The notes beneath the pieces were generated by a model that worked only from the letters and a program-made list of their open reading frames with translations, made no database searches and was not told the origin of the DNA. From Acridotheres tristis (Eukaryota > Chordata > Aves > Passeriformes > Sturnidae), in contig CM072899.1 of the NCBI GenBank assembly GCA_037013685.1, positions 9,652,479 to 9,716,478 on the forward strand: a stretch of DNA of 64,000 nucleotides, in the 5' to 3' direction. Made by a program: the position numbers and the translations under genes. This document shows, one piece after another, positions 1 through 14,020 of the stretch. Numbering within the stretch: position 1 is the stretch's first letter; every line of letters starts with the position of its first letter.

Positions 1-3000
1 GTCCCATCCCAAACCAGCTCACATCAAATGTTAATTGAGGATAACACAGACAACTTCAGAAGACCATTTCATTTGTCTTTCAGATGTATCCATTTGGGTG
101 ACTTAATTATTTTTGATTTTTAAAAATACAATTTGTATAGAAGTCAAAGGAAGAATAAAAATACTAGATGAGTGTGGATATTCAGTGCTTTTCTGCTTGG
201 GTTTGTTGTTTGTTTTTAGGTGTGGGTTTTTTTATTGCCATTAGAAGCCATGGTTTTATCATGAGATGGTCTCTCTGCAGTCCAAGGAGAGCAGTATTTC
301 CTGTGTTTTTTCCAGACTGGCAAACTGCACCCTTTATTGCAGGGTGGGAATGGCCAGAACAAGAGACCTGTTAATATATCTCTGCCCCTTCCCACTGAGG
401 GATCAGCTCCCCTGTTCTCTCTCTGCTTGCCAAATAAGCAGGGGGAAGAATAGAGAAAAACATGCCTGAAAGGGATAGAAAACTAATGTGAGGAGCTAGA
501 ATAAGACAGGAGGAAATCTTCATAGATAAATCTCAGGAAGAAAGATTTTATCTTTCTTATTGAAGAATTCATCACAATAGTGCTATTTAATATAAGTCCT
601 GCTCATCAGGCTGCTTACGTCACTTGTCAGCTTTGCCTCAGTTGCAGCCTAATGAAAGATTAAGAGAAAAACTAACTGATGTGTGTGTACCAAGACAAAT
701 ATCTCTGGGTCTGAATCATTGATCTTAATTTCCTTGAGCCAAAACTGGGCAGAGAGTTTGTGCTATTCCTCTGTCTTGAGACAGTATTGGCCATACCTGT
801 GATATCATCCGTCCACGTTGCATTTTAATATATCCAATCTGGGAACACCACATCAGCTCAAATTAATTCAGTACTCTGAAATATTAAGGAAAAGCTTTGC
901 TTATTTGTAATTTTGGTGCCTTTGCATTCTGTCCTAACAGAGATGACAGATTATTCCTTTCCCTCTGTGCATCACACGCCTGAATATCTGAAGAGAGTAA
1001 TAACACTTTTTTTCCTCCTCTCTCTTCTTTTTAGCATAGACAACTCATCTCTCCCCCCAGCCTCAGAAGCTGTGATCTTTCAGATCCAGCCTGCACCAGT
1101 TCAACCTGCTGGGCCACATCGTTGTTGATGAGCTGTGGTACCCAAACCTGGGGTCGGCATTCAAGCCAAGGCTTTTACCAGTGCTGAGTAAAATGAAAGG
1201 ATGATTTCACAGGTTTTTTAGACTATGCCCAACTTGCTTGTAGCAGGGTGTTAGCTCTTCTTGCATATGACACAGTGCTGTGGATTTACATTTGGTTTGC
1301 AGCCCACAGTATCTGAAGAGTCCTTGCTTGTCACTTTGATAGTTTTCCCCCATCCTTCATTCATTAGATTGTTCTTGCCTGGATCTGGTAGCTTGCATGC
1401 CCCTCTACCAAATTGTACATCTGTCTTTTAAAACATGTATGAGTCATTCTGGGTTCAAAATTTACTTCCCAGCCTGCTTCCAGTCCCTCATGCCTTGTGG
1501 CTGTCAGTAAACTTAATAAGATCAATCTCTCTGCAGCCATTCAGGTCATTTAGTGAAAACTTGGAGCTGTACCAGGCTGGTGGAAGGTCCCCACAGAACT
1601 TCATTTAATACATCTTTCCCTCCTGATTGTGAACAACTGATGAATTTTCTCAGTGTGTGGTTTTCCAATCAGTTTTGCATACACTTCATAATCATCTGTA
1701 TCCTGCTTCCCAAACATACTCACAAAAATAGCACGTGAAACAGTGTCAGAAGCGTTTCTAAAATTGAGATATAGCAACTTGCATTTTCTATCTATCCAGA
1801 AATGTTACTCTCATATGGAAAGCAATTGAGTGGGCATGACTTATTTGTGGTAGATCCAGGTTTGCAGTTAGTCCTCATTTGGTGTTAACAGCTCACACAC
1901 AGATAGTCAGCTCCAGGAACTGAAAGAGAGGGTGATGGATTTGTCGTTCTCTTGCCTCCGCTCTGGTAGCATGTTGTTTTGTTTTGGTTTTTTTAAGGTG
2001 AACATTGCATTTTATTCTTCAGCCTTGTGATATCTTACACCTCCTCCCTAGGTTCTCACAGATACCTCCTGATGGCTTTAGGACTTTGGTGACCAGGTCT
2101 CTAAACTTTTGTTGACTAAACTTTTAAGTATAAATAAGCTGATCTGTGCAGTCAAACTGAATTCTCGCTCTTTTCTAGAGATGACCCATTCCACTGAAAT
2201 TGCTCTTTTATGGAAAAAAACAGATGAAAATAATGTCCTATGGCTTTTCATGGAGTATAGAAATAATTTTTTTTTATTCCGTTTTTCTCCTCCAGTGTGG
2301 AGGTTACTGAGTTTTCCTCTCAAAAAAGCTTGTGTTCAAGCACATGTTATTACTACAGATTTGTTAAGAGAAGAATGTTTTACAGTGCAAGGGCCAGGGA
2401 GATTTGATACAGATGTTGATACAAATGTTGGTCCACAGTTCAATTGAACAACTGCTACAGAGGTTTTCTCTCCAGTGTTAAATGCTGGAGTCCAGTTTCC
2501 AGCCCAGGCATTGACTTCCCTGCCACCCTGCTTAAGAAAATCTCATTGCCACTGGAAGTGGTTCACTCTGGTTAGAGTGACCCATAGAAGGGGACTGAGT
2601 TTCATGTGGTGTGTTCAGTCTTGCTTTTGGCTTTATGTCCAGGATAATTTTTCTTTATAATGTTTGTTCTGTTTTATTAATCCATTGAAGCCAAGGGTAA
2701 CTGCACTGCCAAAGTGTTTGCATATGTTAGGGCATATAGGATTTGATTTCTTTTAAAAATGGACTGTTAAATAAAAGAAACAATTAAATCTAACGGGTAA
2801 TAATAATCAGAAAGAAGTGCTAATGCAGAACTGGAGAAGAAAAAGTAGGTCAAAAATAAATATTTAGCAATATTCATCAATTGACGATGGAATGCTAGCA
2901 GGCATAAGAACATTTAAGGATCTTTTCAGCTGTCGGTTCAGCAACTGCATAATTTTTAGCATGTGAGTAATCCCATCAGGGTAGGCATGGTCTTAAGCCT

Positions 3001-5437
3001 TGATAGGATGGGGCCCCCAGGTCATTGTATGCCTGTCTATTCAAGGTGGCAGAATTCAGTTTCAAGACAAATGTGCTTGTGTGGGCGTTAGGAAATTCTG
3101 GGTCTGTGACAGTCTGACTGCCAGTCTGCTTCTGATTTTTTTCTTATATTATTATTATTAGTCTGTTCATAACAACAACAAAAAAAGACTAACTGAGCTT
3201 GATGTTCTTAGCTGGCAAGTTTATTAATCTGTGGATTTAAAAATCAGTCTAGTAAAACCTGAAATGCAAAATCACACAGGATGAAGAATTTCTCTCCCTC
3301 CATTCCTAACAATTGCCACCCCCGATTTTTTTATTTCAATGGAAGTATTTTTTTTTTCCTTTGACCGTGTGTTTTTGTTCAAGGATCTGATAATTACATG
3401 CTTGGAGATGATGGCTTTTCAAAAGCATCTTTCCCAGCAATTTTCAACTGGAGATGTGGATAAAAATATCTCCCCATTTTTTTATCAGAAATGTTTTCAG
3501 TAATGTGCAATTATGAGCTCTGCCTTCATTCAATTCATCCTGGAAGAATTTGCTTCACAGGGAAATTCGTTTCCTAGCTGCTGTAGATGCCAGCATAGTT
3601 GGCAGCTGCTGGTTTTGTGGGGAGGAGGGAAAAGAAAGGCCCAGAAATTAAAATTGCTGTGAAGTAAATTGATCTCAACACCTGGAAACCATGAAAAGAT
3701 GGAATCTCATACTTCTTTGTTAAATCATTGTTAAACTGCTTTGCATGTCAGTCCCAAAATGGCCCTGTAAATTATTTAGTGTAGCTGAGAGATGAAGAGA
3801 TGATCCACTTCATCACTCCTCACAACTGATCTGTTTCTTATTGTGCAGGTTCATGTTAGCAAGGGGGAAGGCATCGTGGTTTTCTTCCCAGCAGTACTCC
3901 AACTTCCAGTCTCAATATATAATCAACACTTGTGTGGTTTATTGTAATGAAGCTGTGAGTTAGGAACTGGCTTAGGTCTGGGGAGAACAGCACTGCTGAG
4001 AAGGACTGTGGAGGGGTTTCAAAGAGCATAAACATGCTTTTGTCCTGGGAGGCAAGAACTTGTGCTGATAAGAGTATGATCTGGCTCCCTGCTGCCAGGT
4101 GTGTGGATGAAAACAGGATTTGTTGCATTCTTCTGCTTCATTGAATCTTCCTCTTCCCCAAAGGAGGGATGTAGGTCTCGATCTGGTGTGTGCTTCTATT
4201 TTGGAGGTCATGTGCCAAATTGTTTGAGACTCTGGAAATTTCTTCCCTCCTGGCTTCTGTCCCTCCTCAGAACCTTCTCAGTACCTGAGGAGCTCAGAGG
4301 TCCAACAGACTCAGCCCCTGCCCTGTGGAAGCTCCCACCTGAGGCTGAGAGTGTGGTGGCACAGCTCCAGACATCTGCTTTTCCAGCCAAATAGCCGACT
4401 TAATCATGGATCTGCTGCCAGGTCTTTGAGCAACCACATGCATGACCATACAGATGATGAGGGATGGAGACCTCCAGCAGTCCCCACTGTTGTGCCACCA
4501 GCCCACATGGTGGAGTTATCCCAGCAATAAATCTTCTTCTCCATAATGTTTCAGTGGAGATCCCCTTCTTTCCCCTTGTGGGCATGACGGCTGATCCATA
4601 CAGGGTCCTTACTGCAGTGAATCACTCACCCTGAAATGTGAGGGAAGTGCCCTGCTCCTGCCCCAGTGATTTATAGAGGATAATTTCTTGATGGAATGTG
4701 ATGCCATTTGGGTAGGATTAAACTCTTGGCATCAGATGAAGGTGTTTTGCTAAGGGGTTTTTTTCAATAATATAATGCATTTCCTATACAAGCCACTGTG
4801 TAAACAGATCCTGTTCCTTAATGATATGAGCCACTGTGCTCTGCTGCTCCTGCTGCCAGAATGCCTCCAATCTGCAGCCCAGAAGACCCCAGGGGCAGGG
4901 GGGATCTTGGGGCACCATCTCTGCAACTTCAGCCTCAGCTGACACCTCTGCAGCAGTGAAGCCATGCAGGGGAGTCAGGGGGATGTGAGTGTGAGGTAGG
5001 AATGGACTACATGGGGTCCTGGGCTAGAGCCACAGAGTTTTGCCTGGAATCAGTGGGAAGATGTTCAAATATGTGCAGATCTGGATCAGACAGCCCAGGT
5101 GACTTGTAAACCTTGTAGCTGTGGAGTTAAAATCAAGGTGAAGTTAGAAGAGCTCAGAGACAGAGGGTGCATCACTCATTGCTTCCTATTTTCCTCCAAA
5201 CCCAGGTGTCACTCTGTGGTCCACTGCTCCCTTGCCTGTCCTTGCTGTACAGCATGTGGAACTTCTCCCTGCCATTCCCTGCTCCTTGCTGCTGTAGCCA
5301 GGCCATGGGAGGTGACTGCTGCCATCAAGGTGGTGGCAAATACCACCCAGCTCCAGGCTGGCTGCAGAGACAGTCGAGAGATAAGTGCTGTGATTTATAA
5401 GGCTGGACAAGAGGCTTGAGACAACAGAGAAAATTGT

Positions 5438-5469
5438 GTTGTTGTTATTATTATTATTATTATTATTAA
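5438..5469. repeat. (TTG)n(TTA)n trinucleotide microsatellite
   Basis: About three TTG units run directly into about eight TTA units. It lies in the exon-free 5' region with no coding context. Confidence 0.9.
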
Positions 5470-8400
5470 TTTTAAAAAAGAATCAGAGAAACTCCTCTTC
5501 CCCCTTGTATTTCAATTTATCCCCAATGTTTTCACTCAAGTGATCTTGGCAGAGGGGCCCCATCCCTTAGAGGAGGGGATAAGCTTTTGCCTTGCAAGAA
5601 CTGGAAAACAAAATGTTTGAAAACCGTGGTGGAGGTGGGCGAGCAGAGCTCCGCTGGCTTTCCCTCCTTTCTAAAGGACCCTTTATAATTCAGCAGCTGA
5701 CTCCAGCAGCATCATGAGCTATAATAGGCAATTAGCTCCTAGCAGATTTATATGACACTGTGTTTTATAAGCAAACAGTCATGTGTGTTTAGTCATTAAA
5801 TGGACCTGCTGTATCCGATGTTCACGGAGACAATCTCTTCCCTCTCGCCTCCCTGAGCACACACTCGGCTCTCTTGCAGCTGTGTGGATGCACAGACATG
5901 CATACTTGTGCAAAACTGGTGGAAACGTATCATCAGCAGCTGCCTTTGGTTCTGGCATGCAGTGGCAAGAGGTAAACTTTTGGCAATATTTGCTCTTGGG
6001 GAATCCACACTCCATCTGGAGGTTAGAGAGGTGGGAATGGGAGATACCTGGTGCAAGGTACCCCCACAATCCTGAGGACGCTTGGTGAGGTGAGGGGCGG
6101 GGTGGGCACTTGCACAGCACCCTGCCAAGGGCTGGCATCTAAGTGGTTGCAGTGCTCCCCAGATTTCCCCAGACTTGGAAAGTAGTCACGTTTAGTATTC
6201 ATAGATATTTTAGATATATTTTTAGATATACCTGCACATGCTTCTCTTTCACACATCCATTACACACTCAACACTCAACAGAACCTGCTGGTTTTAATTT
6301 TATTAGCACAAGTGCCTCGTTGAATCAAAATTAAGTGGGTATTTGGAAGCATAATGTGAAGCATTACATTTAATGGTCTGTGTTCCTGCCTGGAGAAAGG
6401 CTGTCACATGCATCTTCTCTCTTCCCCAGACTCTGCGGTCTTTAGCTACACCTGAATTTTCCTGACTTCATTGCTACTTCCTATCATCTGTAAGCTGTAA
6501 AACTCCCAGCTGCAACCTTTCAGCTGCATGTTGCACCTTTTCATATGTATGGCCTTATTCTGGTGTAAACCTGCCTAGCCTTGGGTTGTGGTACATGGGG
6601 AGAGGGCAGGTTTGGGGTGCAGGTGGAGCTGTGCTGATGGAGCTGCTCAACCCAGCCCCTGGAGAGCTCCTACACCTCTCCCCTTCTCCTGCAGGTTCCC
6701 CTGCCTTGTCCAAAGGGGAGCAGGTGTCTGCCTAGGGCAATGCAAGACTTTCCCCTCAGTCCTAAGCACGAGTCTGTCAGTCCTTCTGGCTTTTGTGATG
6801 GTCGGGAGAGTTCAGATTCTCACCAAATTGCAAGTGATGTTTTAACCAGTGTCCCCATTTCTCAACCTGAGGCTCCTTGTGGCTGACACCCAGCTCCTGG
6901 CTAATCCTTTGATTAGGGTTTCAAAAAAGGCCAAGGGAAAATTAATCCACAGAACTATGGGGCATGAATTCTTCACAAAGCAGGATTTCCATGTGAAAAT
7001 CTCGGGGTTGTCTCAGTTTACAGATACTTACAAGCAGCATCTTTGTGAGCTTTTCAGAGGGTCACAGAGCATAGCTTGCAGCATTTCATTCTGAATTTAA
7101 CCAGGAGTTTCCATGTGTTTTGTGAATTCTTGTGCTGGCTGAAGTTGAGACTGGGTTCTCCACCTGATTCGTGTCACCTGTGTGATATAAAGCAACTGGA
7201 AACCAGCACAGCAGCTTGCCTTAAGCCATGGAAAACAGCTGGAATAAATGAATAACTCTGCTGGAGCAGGGTCTCATCCATCTTTCATACTGAACAGATG
7301 TTTGCTTTCATCAAAGTGGTGCTGTGCTGATCTTTGACACCAGCCTGTTTGGAGGCTGGGGTGTTGGCAGAGTCTGAAGCCAAGTCAAGGCTTAATGGGA
7401 AGCAAGAAGTGGGCAAACACAGGAGCTGAGCTTGTTGGTAGCAAGATTTAATGGGCAATTCAGACAAATTTTTAACAGCTGGTTTGATGAGATCAGGCTG
7501 CACTAGTTCCAGCATCAAATAACTTGGAGTTTTGAAACTTTAATATTTCATGTTGTTGTCCTGCTAAATCTGATATTCCCTAACTCTTCGATTTCTCTCC
7601 CTCTCCCTCCTTCCTTTAATTTTAAGTGATGCTCTTGCTTGAACTTCCTTTAGTTTTTTACTATAAGCTTATTCCATCTCTCATATAGCTTCCTTGAATC
7701 CTCCTGCCACAGTCTAGGATAAAAGCAGCCCCAGCGTGTACATGGGCCATTGCATAAGAGATGGTCGAAAATCTACATATGTTTAGATCAGTCATGAAGT
7801 GGGAACATCTGTATGTATTCATATATAATGGCTTTTACCACATGAATGAATAATCCAACTCCCACGATTTGGTATTTACTTTTTTTGAAACATTGCTACT
7901 TAGCTGAACACTGAGAGAGAATCACATTTATGGGAATTAAGTCTTACTAAGGTTTAGCAGAGCTTCATGGATAAGCTGGAAACAAGTCTAAATGGGGTGC
8001 CAGAAATCTTTCTTTTAAAATAGTTAATGCTGTCTGGAACTTCTTCCTTATTTTTTGACTCCCACTGGCTTTTAAGCACTTTGCATGAAAATGCAGTGCA
8101 AATCTGGGATAAAGCACCTGATTTTCCACCTACTGCATTGAATGTCTTCCTTTATGATGTCACCTTTCTGCAGCACCACCTGTCTTTGCAGTGCTAGAAT
8201 AGATTCCCAAACCTTGGGGGCTGCACTGTGAGCTATGGGCTCCAGCTGGGGCATTACCCCATTGCTGACAAACCTGGCTATGAGAAACCTTGGTGCACTG
8301 GCCCATGGGATGATGCAAAAAGCTGTTGGAGATAAGTTTTACCTAAATCTGTTTGCTTGATTACTGACTCATGCTTTTATTAAATGTTACTGCACTGAAA

Positions 8401-10461
8401 TATGTCTCTTCTGTTGCCTGATTTGCCGGTGGTTTTCTGTTAATTTGTTTTGTTTTGTTTGGTTTGGTTCTACTATTTATGTTTTCCTGTGGTTTGCAAG
8501 GATTTTCTTACTGCTCTTGGCACTGAGACTGATGCATACCACACATGGACCTGTATCAATCTCAGCCACCTCTTGAACTGGCACTGTAAATCTCCCAGAT
8601 TTGATCCTTAATTTAATTTGCTGTATCTTTCCCCTGAGACAGAGCAGACTTGTAATTGGGAGCAGAGGGAGGATGCTAACCTGGACATGTGGCAGGGTGA
8701 CCTTCCTTGAAAAAGCCCTCCTGGGCTCCCCTTGCCCACCCCTTGCTTTATCTTGCTGGTAAGTGTTGCTCATGTCAAACTGATGAGATCAGCAGGGAAG
8801 CAGGATGTGATTTGCTGTAAGAAGCAAATTTGTTGGCTTTTCCCAACTCATCTAAGGAGCTGTGTTTCCTAAAAGGTTTCCTTAAGCTTGGTTTATCTCT
8901 CTTCAGTTGGTCTCCACATGGACTCCTGTAAGTTTAGAGGTGCTAAAATTTTGCATGTGCTCTTTGGGGCACAAAGTTTACTTTTGTAACAAGGACTCTT
9001 TAAAGTACTATAGAAGTAAAATTTTTAAAAAGGCATTACAACTGTAGCTAAGTCCCTCTTTGTAAATTTTTACGAAGCTGATTGCTGGCACAATATATTT
9101 TTGCCACCTCATCTTCCCTGTCTGGTGAATCCAATGGTTTTTCCCTTGCTTTGTCTACTGCCTGTCACAAGAGATTTGCTCTTGACAATTTACCTGCTGA
9201 ACTGGGAAAAGTTATCTGTCTGTAGCAAAGGCCAGAATTAAAAACTGTCTTCTCAAGCCCCTAATTTACAAACACAAGGATATCCAGTGATAGTTTTTAT
9301 TACTCCTGTTTCTACTTCAGAACTCATGCTCTATTTTTTACTTCCTATCCAGGTATATATTGGGAAGTGGGTATTCCAGTTTTCCTCTATTTGAAATTAA
9401 ACATCTTTCCACCAGAAAAAGGTAGCTCAGGGAACCCTGTATGCTATTGCTTTTTGTCTCTGCTGCAGTAATATTGATCCTTCTGCTTCATTTGAGGTGG
9501 GATCTCAAGCTTTGAGCTGGTCAAAATGGCAGAAAACACTTATTACAGGCAAAAATTACCCTTTCACTGAACTGTGATATTTCTTTTCAGCAAATTTAAT
9601 CCCAAAAGGCACTTTCACCTGTTTTGTTTTGAGTTTTTTGAAAGACTGGGTTGTGACTGAGCCATTCAACATTAGTCTCACTCCCTGCATAATAGAGGTC
9701 AAAGAGCTTAGCTCCTGTGAATCATCCTGTGAATTGCCTAAGGGGTGCCAAATGCTTCTGAGAAAGATGTCCATCCATCATGAGAAGACATTCTGTAACA
9801 CAGTGTCCAGTTGGTTAATTCTTTGCCTTCAGTGGAAAGAGAGGACATGCACATGTTCCAGCACCTAGGATGCGTCTGTAGCTTCCCTTCTCAAATTCTG
9901 GCTCTTCACCTCTGCACTGAAGAGTTCTGTGCTCTCCTGCCCGGCTCACACACCAGACCAGATTGCCTTCTCCCTTCTCTTCAGAACAGCTCTACCTTGT
10001 ACTTCTTAAACTCCTTTGCTCTCTGGAAAGTTAACAGCCTCTTGATTTAACAGTTCTTTTGTAAGATCTTGGAGGATGAAAGTCAACAAGTACCGTTTCT
10101 AAAGCAATCATAATAGAGATCAAAAGGGAGTTTGTAAAAAGCAAGATAGGTGCAAGAATTTGCTATCATTATCACTGCAGCAAATTGATCTCCATTTCAG
10201 AAGAATGAAGTCCTGATTTTTCTCTGTTCTGTCACCCCCAAGCTGATTTGTACTTCATGTTCCCACCCAGGCTGTGCGTGAGGGTGCCCAGTTCTTGGCA
10301 CTGCCAATGGCTCAAGTCCTGTCTCCCCATCTCCTCCCTGGACCTCTGTGAGTCCAGCCCTGGACAGTAAAAACCCCAACAAAACACCAAGATGAAATAT
10401 CTTTTAATATGGACATTGATAATGTTTTTGGCTTCTATTGATATAGCTATCAGTATCTATG

Positions 10462-10505
10462 TCTATCTATCTATCTATCTATCTATCTATCAATCTATCT
10501 ATCTC
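10462..10505. repeat. (CTAT)n tetranucleotide microsatellite
   Basis: About ten CTAT units with a single CAAT interruption near 10491. It is in non-coding DNA and likely length-polymorphic. Confidence 0.92.
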
Positions 10506-13500
10506 TTCTATTGATATAACAAAAAATAAAAGCTTTTGCCAGCTAGAGTGTAGCCTTTTGACAAGCTGCCTTAGTTGGAAGGCAGCTTGGAGCCAAACCT
10601 TGTGCAGTGAAAACATTCATGATGGTTTTCATTAAAACAAAACTCGTTTTCCTTTTTTTACTAACTCCAGGGTTTTTAAACAAGTAAGTAATAGTGGCCT
10701 CTAGACTTAGCTGGCACCAATGATTTGAGTGCTAAAGTCTAATAAACTGACAGTATTTAATTTCATTTGATTGAAAACCCACAATAGAGCTATCTTCTTT
10801 TATTTGACTTTACTCCACAGTTGCTTAGCATGGCATTTGTTGCTTGAAAGAAGGTAAGTCTTCAGGGCTTGGATTCAGCAGGCTGCATTTCTTATCCACC
10901 TCCATATTTAAGAAGGAGTTTGGAAGCTTACATGGCGTTAATAGGGAGAATTGATTCCCTTGCCAGCTAGGATTTATTGCTGCCTGCTGCTTAGATTAAT
11001 AAATCCAGTTGTATCTAGTGAGGCATTCTTCCTTGGGAATGATGTTAGACTTTATTGGTCATTTCTCACCATATTACAATTGCTAACTTGGATAACTTTC
11101 ATGAAAGATCAGTCTGAAAATGTATCTTATTCCTCTTTAATTTGTACTCTTGAAAGTTAGTTTCTTCAGATAACACAATCAGTATATGAGCAATATTTCA
11201 TCTTTCTAGCTTAGTGTTGGACTCTCCTCAGTACATTCTATGCTGCTTAATAAGAGAAATTGCCAGATTGACTGGAAAATGTAACTTTAATAACATCATT
11301 TCAGGCCATTGAGAACCATTGAGAAATAATAATCTCATGGAGTTGGTTTCTGCACTATTCTTGTCTCTCGTGCACAAAATTACCGTGAATGTTCTTTGTG
11401 AGTGTGTGTGTGCAAACAACCTGCAAGGGGGTGAGGCACTGCAGGGACTCCTCTGCCAACTTGGGTCATCTACAAATATAAACTGATGAAGCTGTCTGAA
11501 AATGCCTGGGAGGATGAGAAGGATTGCAGGAAGGGAAGTCTCTCTCCATTTCTCTTTCTATTTTTTTACACTAGAAATGCAAATCTTGCTGGGGATTGCT
11601 TAGGATACGTGAACTCGAGAGGGCTCAGTGAGTGAAAAGGGATCTTCTTGGTATGGATGTTGATAGAGGATTGTTGGGAAGAAATGGATAAAAGTGAAGA
11701 ATCTTGGCTTTTGCTTGGGAAAATCTATTTGTGCTGAAGATCCAGCCTGTGAAATCCTTCAAGCAGCTCTTAATAAGCCTAACTTAATGCACAAAATCAT
11801 ATCCTCACTGGAATCAGGAAAGAGTCATCCCTGATACTTTAAAATGAAATAAAGGAAATCACAGTCTACTTCAGAAGAACATAAGCTCCTCTGTGAACAG
11901 AAGACCAAAGGAATTATTAATTTCCAGCAGTTCTGCATCCACTATCCCCTGGTCTCCTCCCTACCATGCAGAGGAAAATGAGTGGTGAAGTTGGTCTAGA
12001 GCTGGTTTGCATAACAGCTCTTTGCTTTTCTGAGAGTGATAACTTGAGTCTTTTCTACTCAAAACACATTTTTATTGAAAGTTACAAGATTATAAACCTC
12101 TTTCAGGTGGCACTCTCTCCCTCCCCTCCTGGTTGATGGATATTGGCCACTGAATTCAGAGGTGCAGAGGACAGTAGATGAACAGCATGGGAACAACAAC
12201 AAAAAAAAAGCTGATATTAATAAAAAATTTTAGTCACTTTTTCAGGTATTTTTTTTCTATCTCTCAGTACAGCTTGAGTGGAAATTAAGAACTGCTTCCA
12301 GGTCCTCTATTACAGAGTCCCTTCGATATGCTGATTAGATAAAGTGACTCTGTGTTGCTTCCAAAGCAATGACTAAAACAAACAATACATTGTAGCAAGG
12401 GCTCTGATATATAAAAGACATGAGTGTAATGGCAGGTTGATTGTAGAGTCTTAAATTGTGTATTTTTTTCCTTTCTCTCCCTCCCATTTTTTTTTTTTCC
12501 TGGAATGTAATGTATTTAATAAAAACATGAAGAATACCAGATGTTGGCACTGCAAGCTGAGTCCAGCCTTCATTCTTATCAGATGGGACTTGGATCAGTC
12601 CTTGAGAGGTGTTTAATATCCTGTGAAAGTTGATGTGCGTTTAACCTTACCAAAGCCTGGCTTTTCTGCAGAGCCAACTTACGTGGTTTTTATGCACACA
12701 AAACTTGTTTACCAAATGCAGAAACTCTTCCCATATCTTCATGTGAAACAGGAATCTTCCATCAGTGTTATCTGCTACAGTCTTGCAGGGGGTAAGAAAT
12801 ATACTCTTGTATCCTTTGGAAGCCAACCTGCTTGGTAAGAGAGACGTGTTCTGCCTCATATCTTGGTCCCATAAAGGCCACTGCTATACAAATAATCATC
12901 TACAGCATTTCAGTTGGAAATAATTGCTTGAAACAAATTGTTCCTTTAAAAGTAATTTTGGTTTCTTATTAAAAAGAAAAAAGACCCAGAAGAACAAAGC
13001 ACAGATTTTCTGTTGAACAATAGGTTATTGTATTTTCCTAGGACTGATTCCTGTGAATACAGCAGCAGGTGTTACGAAATTGTACATGCCTGAGAAGGGT
13101 TGGTAGGTGAATGAATACAGAAGAAAAGAAGGAGAGATGTGGAGGGTGTGGGAAGATGGATTTCATGCTGTGTCTATTAAGGAGAAGAAATTAAGAAGTA
13201 CAACTTCCTCTTAGAATACTCTGGAAGTTTGGACAAGTTTTCCTGGCTCAGAAGCCTGGAGGAACAGCTACACAAGTGGATGGAAGAGCTGCCACAACAG
13301 CCTCTGGTGGCACAAAAAGCTGCAGTTGATAGAGCACATTCCCAGGCCAGGGTTGGGAACGCAGCATTGTTGTAGTAGGGCTGGCACAGGGACTGGCAGC
13401 AGGTTGATAACAATTTTTTCTCCAGAACTATCTGGGAAAATGGGATAAGGGTTGTTGTTTTTCAGGCAAGAGCCTTGCTTCCAGCAAGGCTTATTTTCCT

Positions 13501-13987
13501 GGGTTGTTCACTCAGAAATTTGTGATGAGAGAAGTTAAAGAGGAAACTTCTCCAACTTCTCATTATCTCTCGGTATCTCCTGAGTATGAGCTGGAAGGGG
13601 ATTTGTTGCCAGTAAGGGGATAAATAAGAGGCTCTTCTTCAGAAAAGGCAATCTCTGCAATTTTTACCAGATTTGTTGATACATGTATTTATGAAATTAG
13701 GGAGTAGCTGCTCCCTAAATAACTTGGTCTGTTCCAGCCTGAGCTCAGTGGTTAAGAGGAATTTTTAAAAATTTTCCTGGCACAAAGGAAGGGAAAAGCA
13801 TTTCAGAGTGCTGATTGACTTTGGATTAGTGCTGTAAGAGTCACATGGAAGGTGCCCTGGGCTGAGGGAAGGGGCAGAGCTGTGGTGGGTACTGGTTTTT
13901 CGCTGACATTCTTTCAAAAGCCCACCCCACCTTCTGGAGAATAAAAAGTGAGGAAACACTGGACCCCTTGGGCTAGGGCTTGGACAG

Positions 13988-14020
13988 TTTTTTTTTTTTT
14001 GTTTTCTTTTTTTTTCTTTT
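13988..14020. repeat. T-rich low-complexity tract
   Basis: Runs of T are broken by single G or C bases. There is no coding context. It could be a degraded poly-A tail on the minus strand, but no retroelement body is recognisable next to it. Confidence 0.75.
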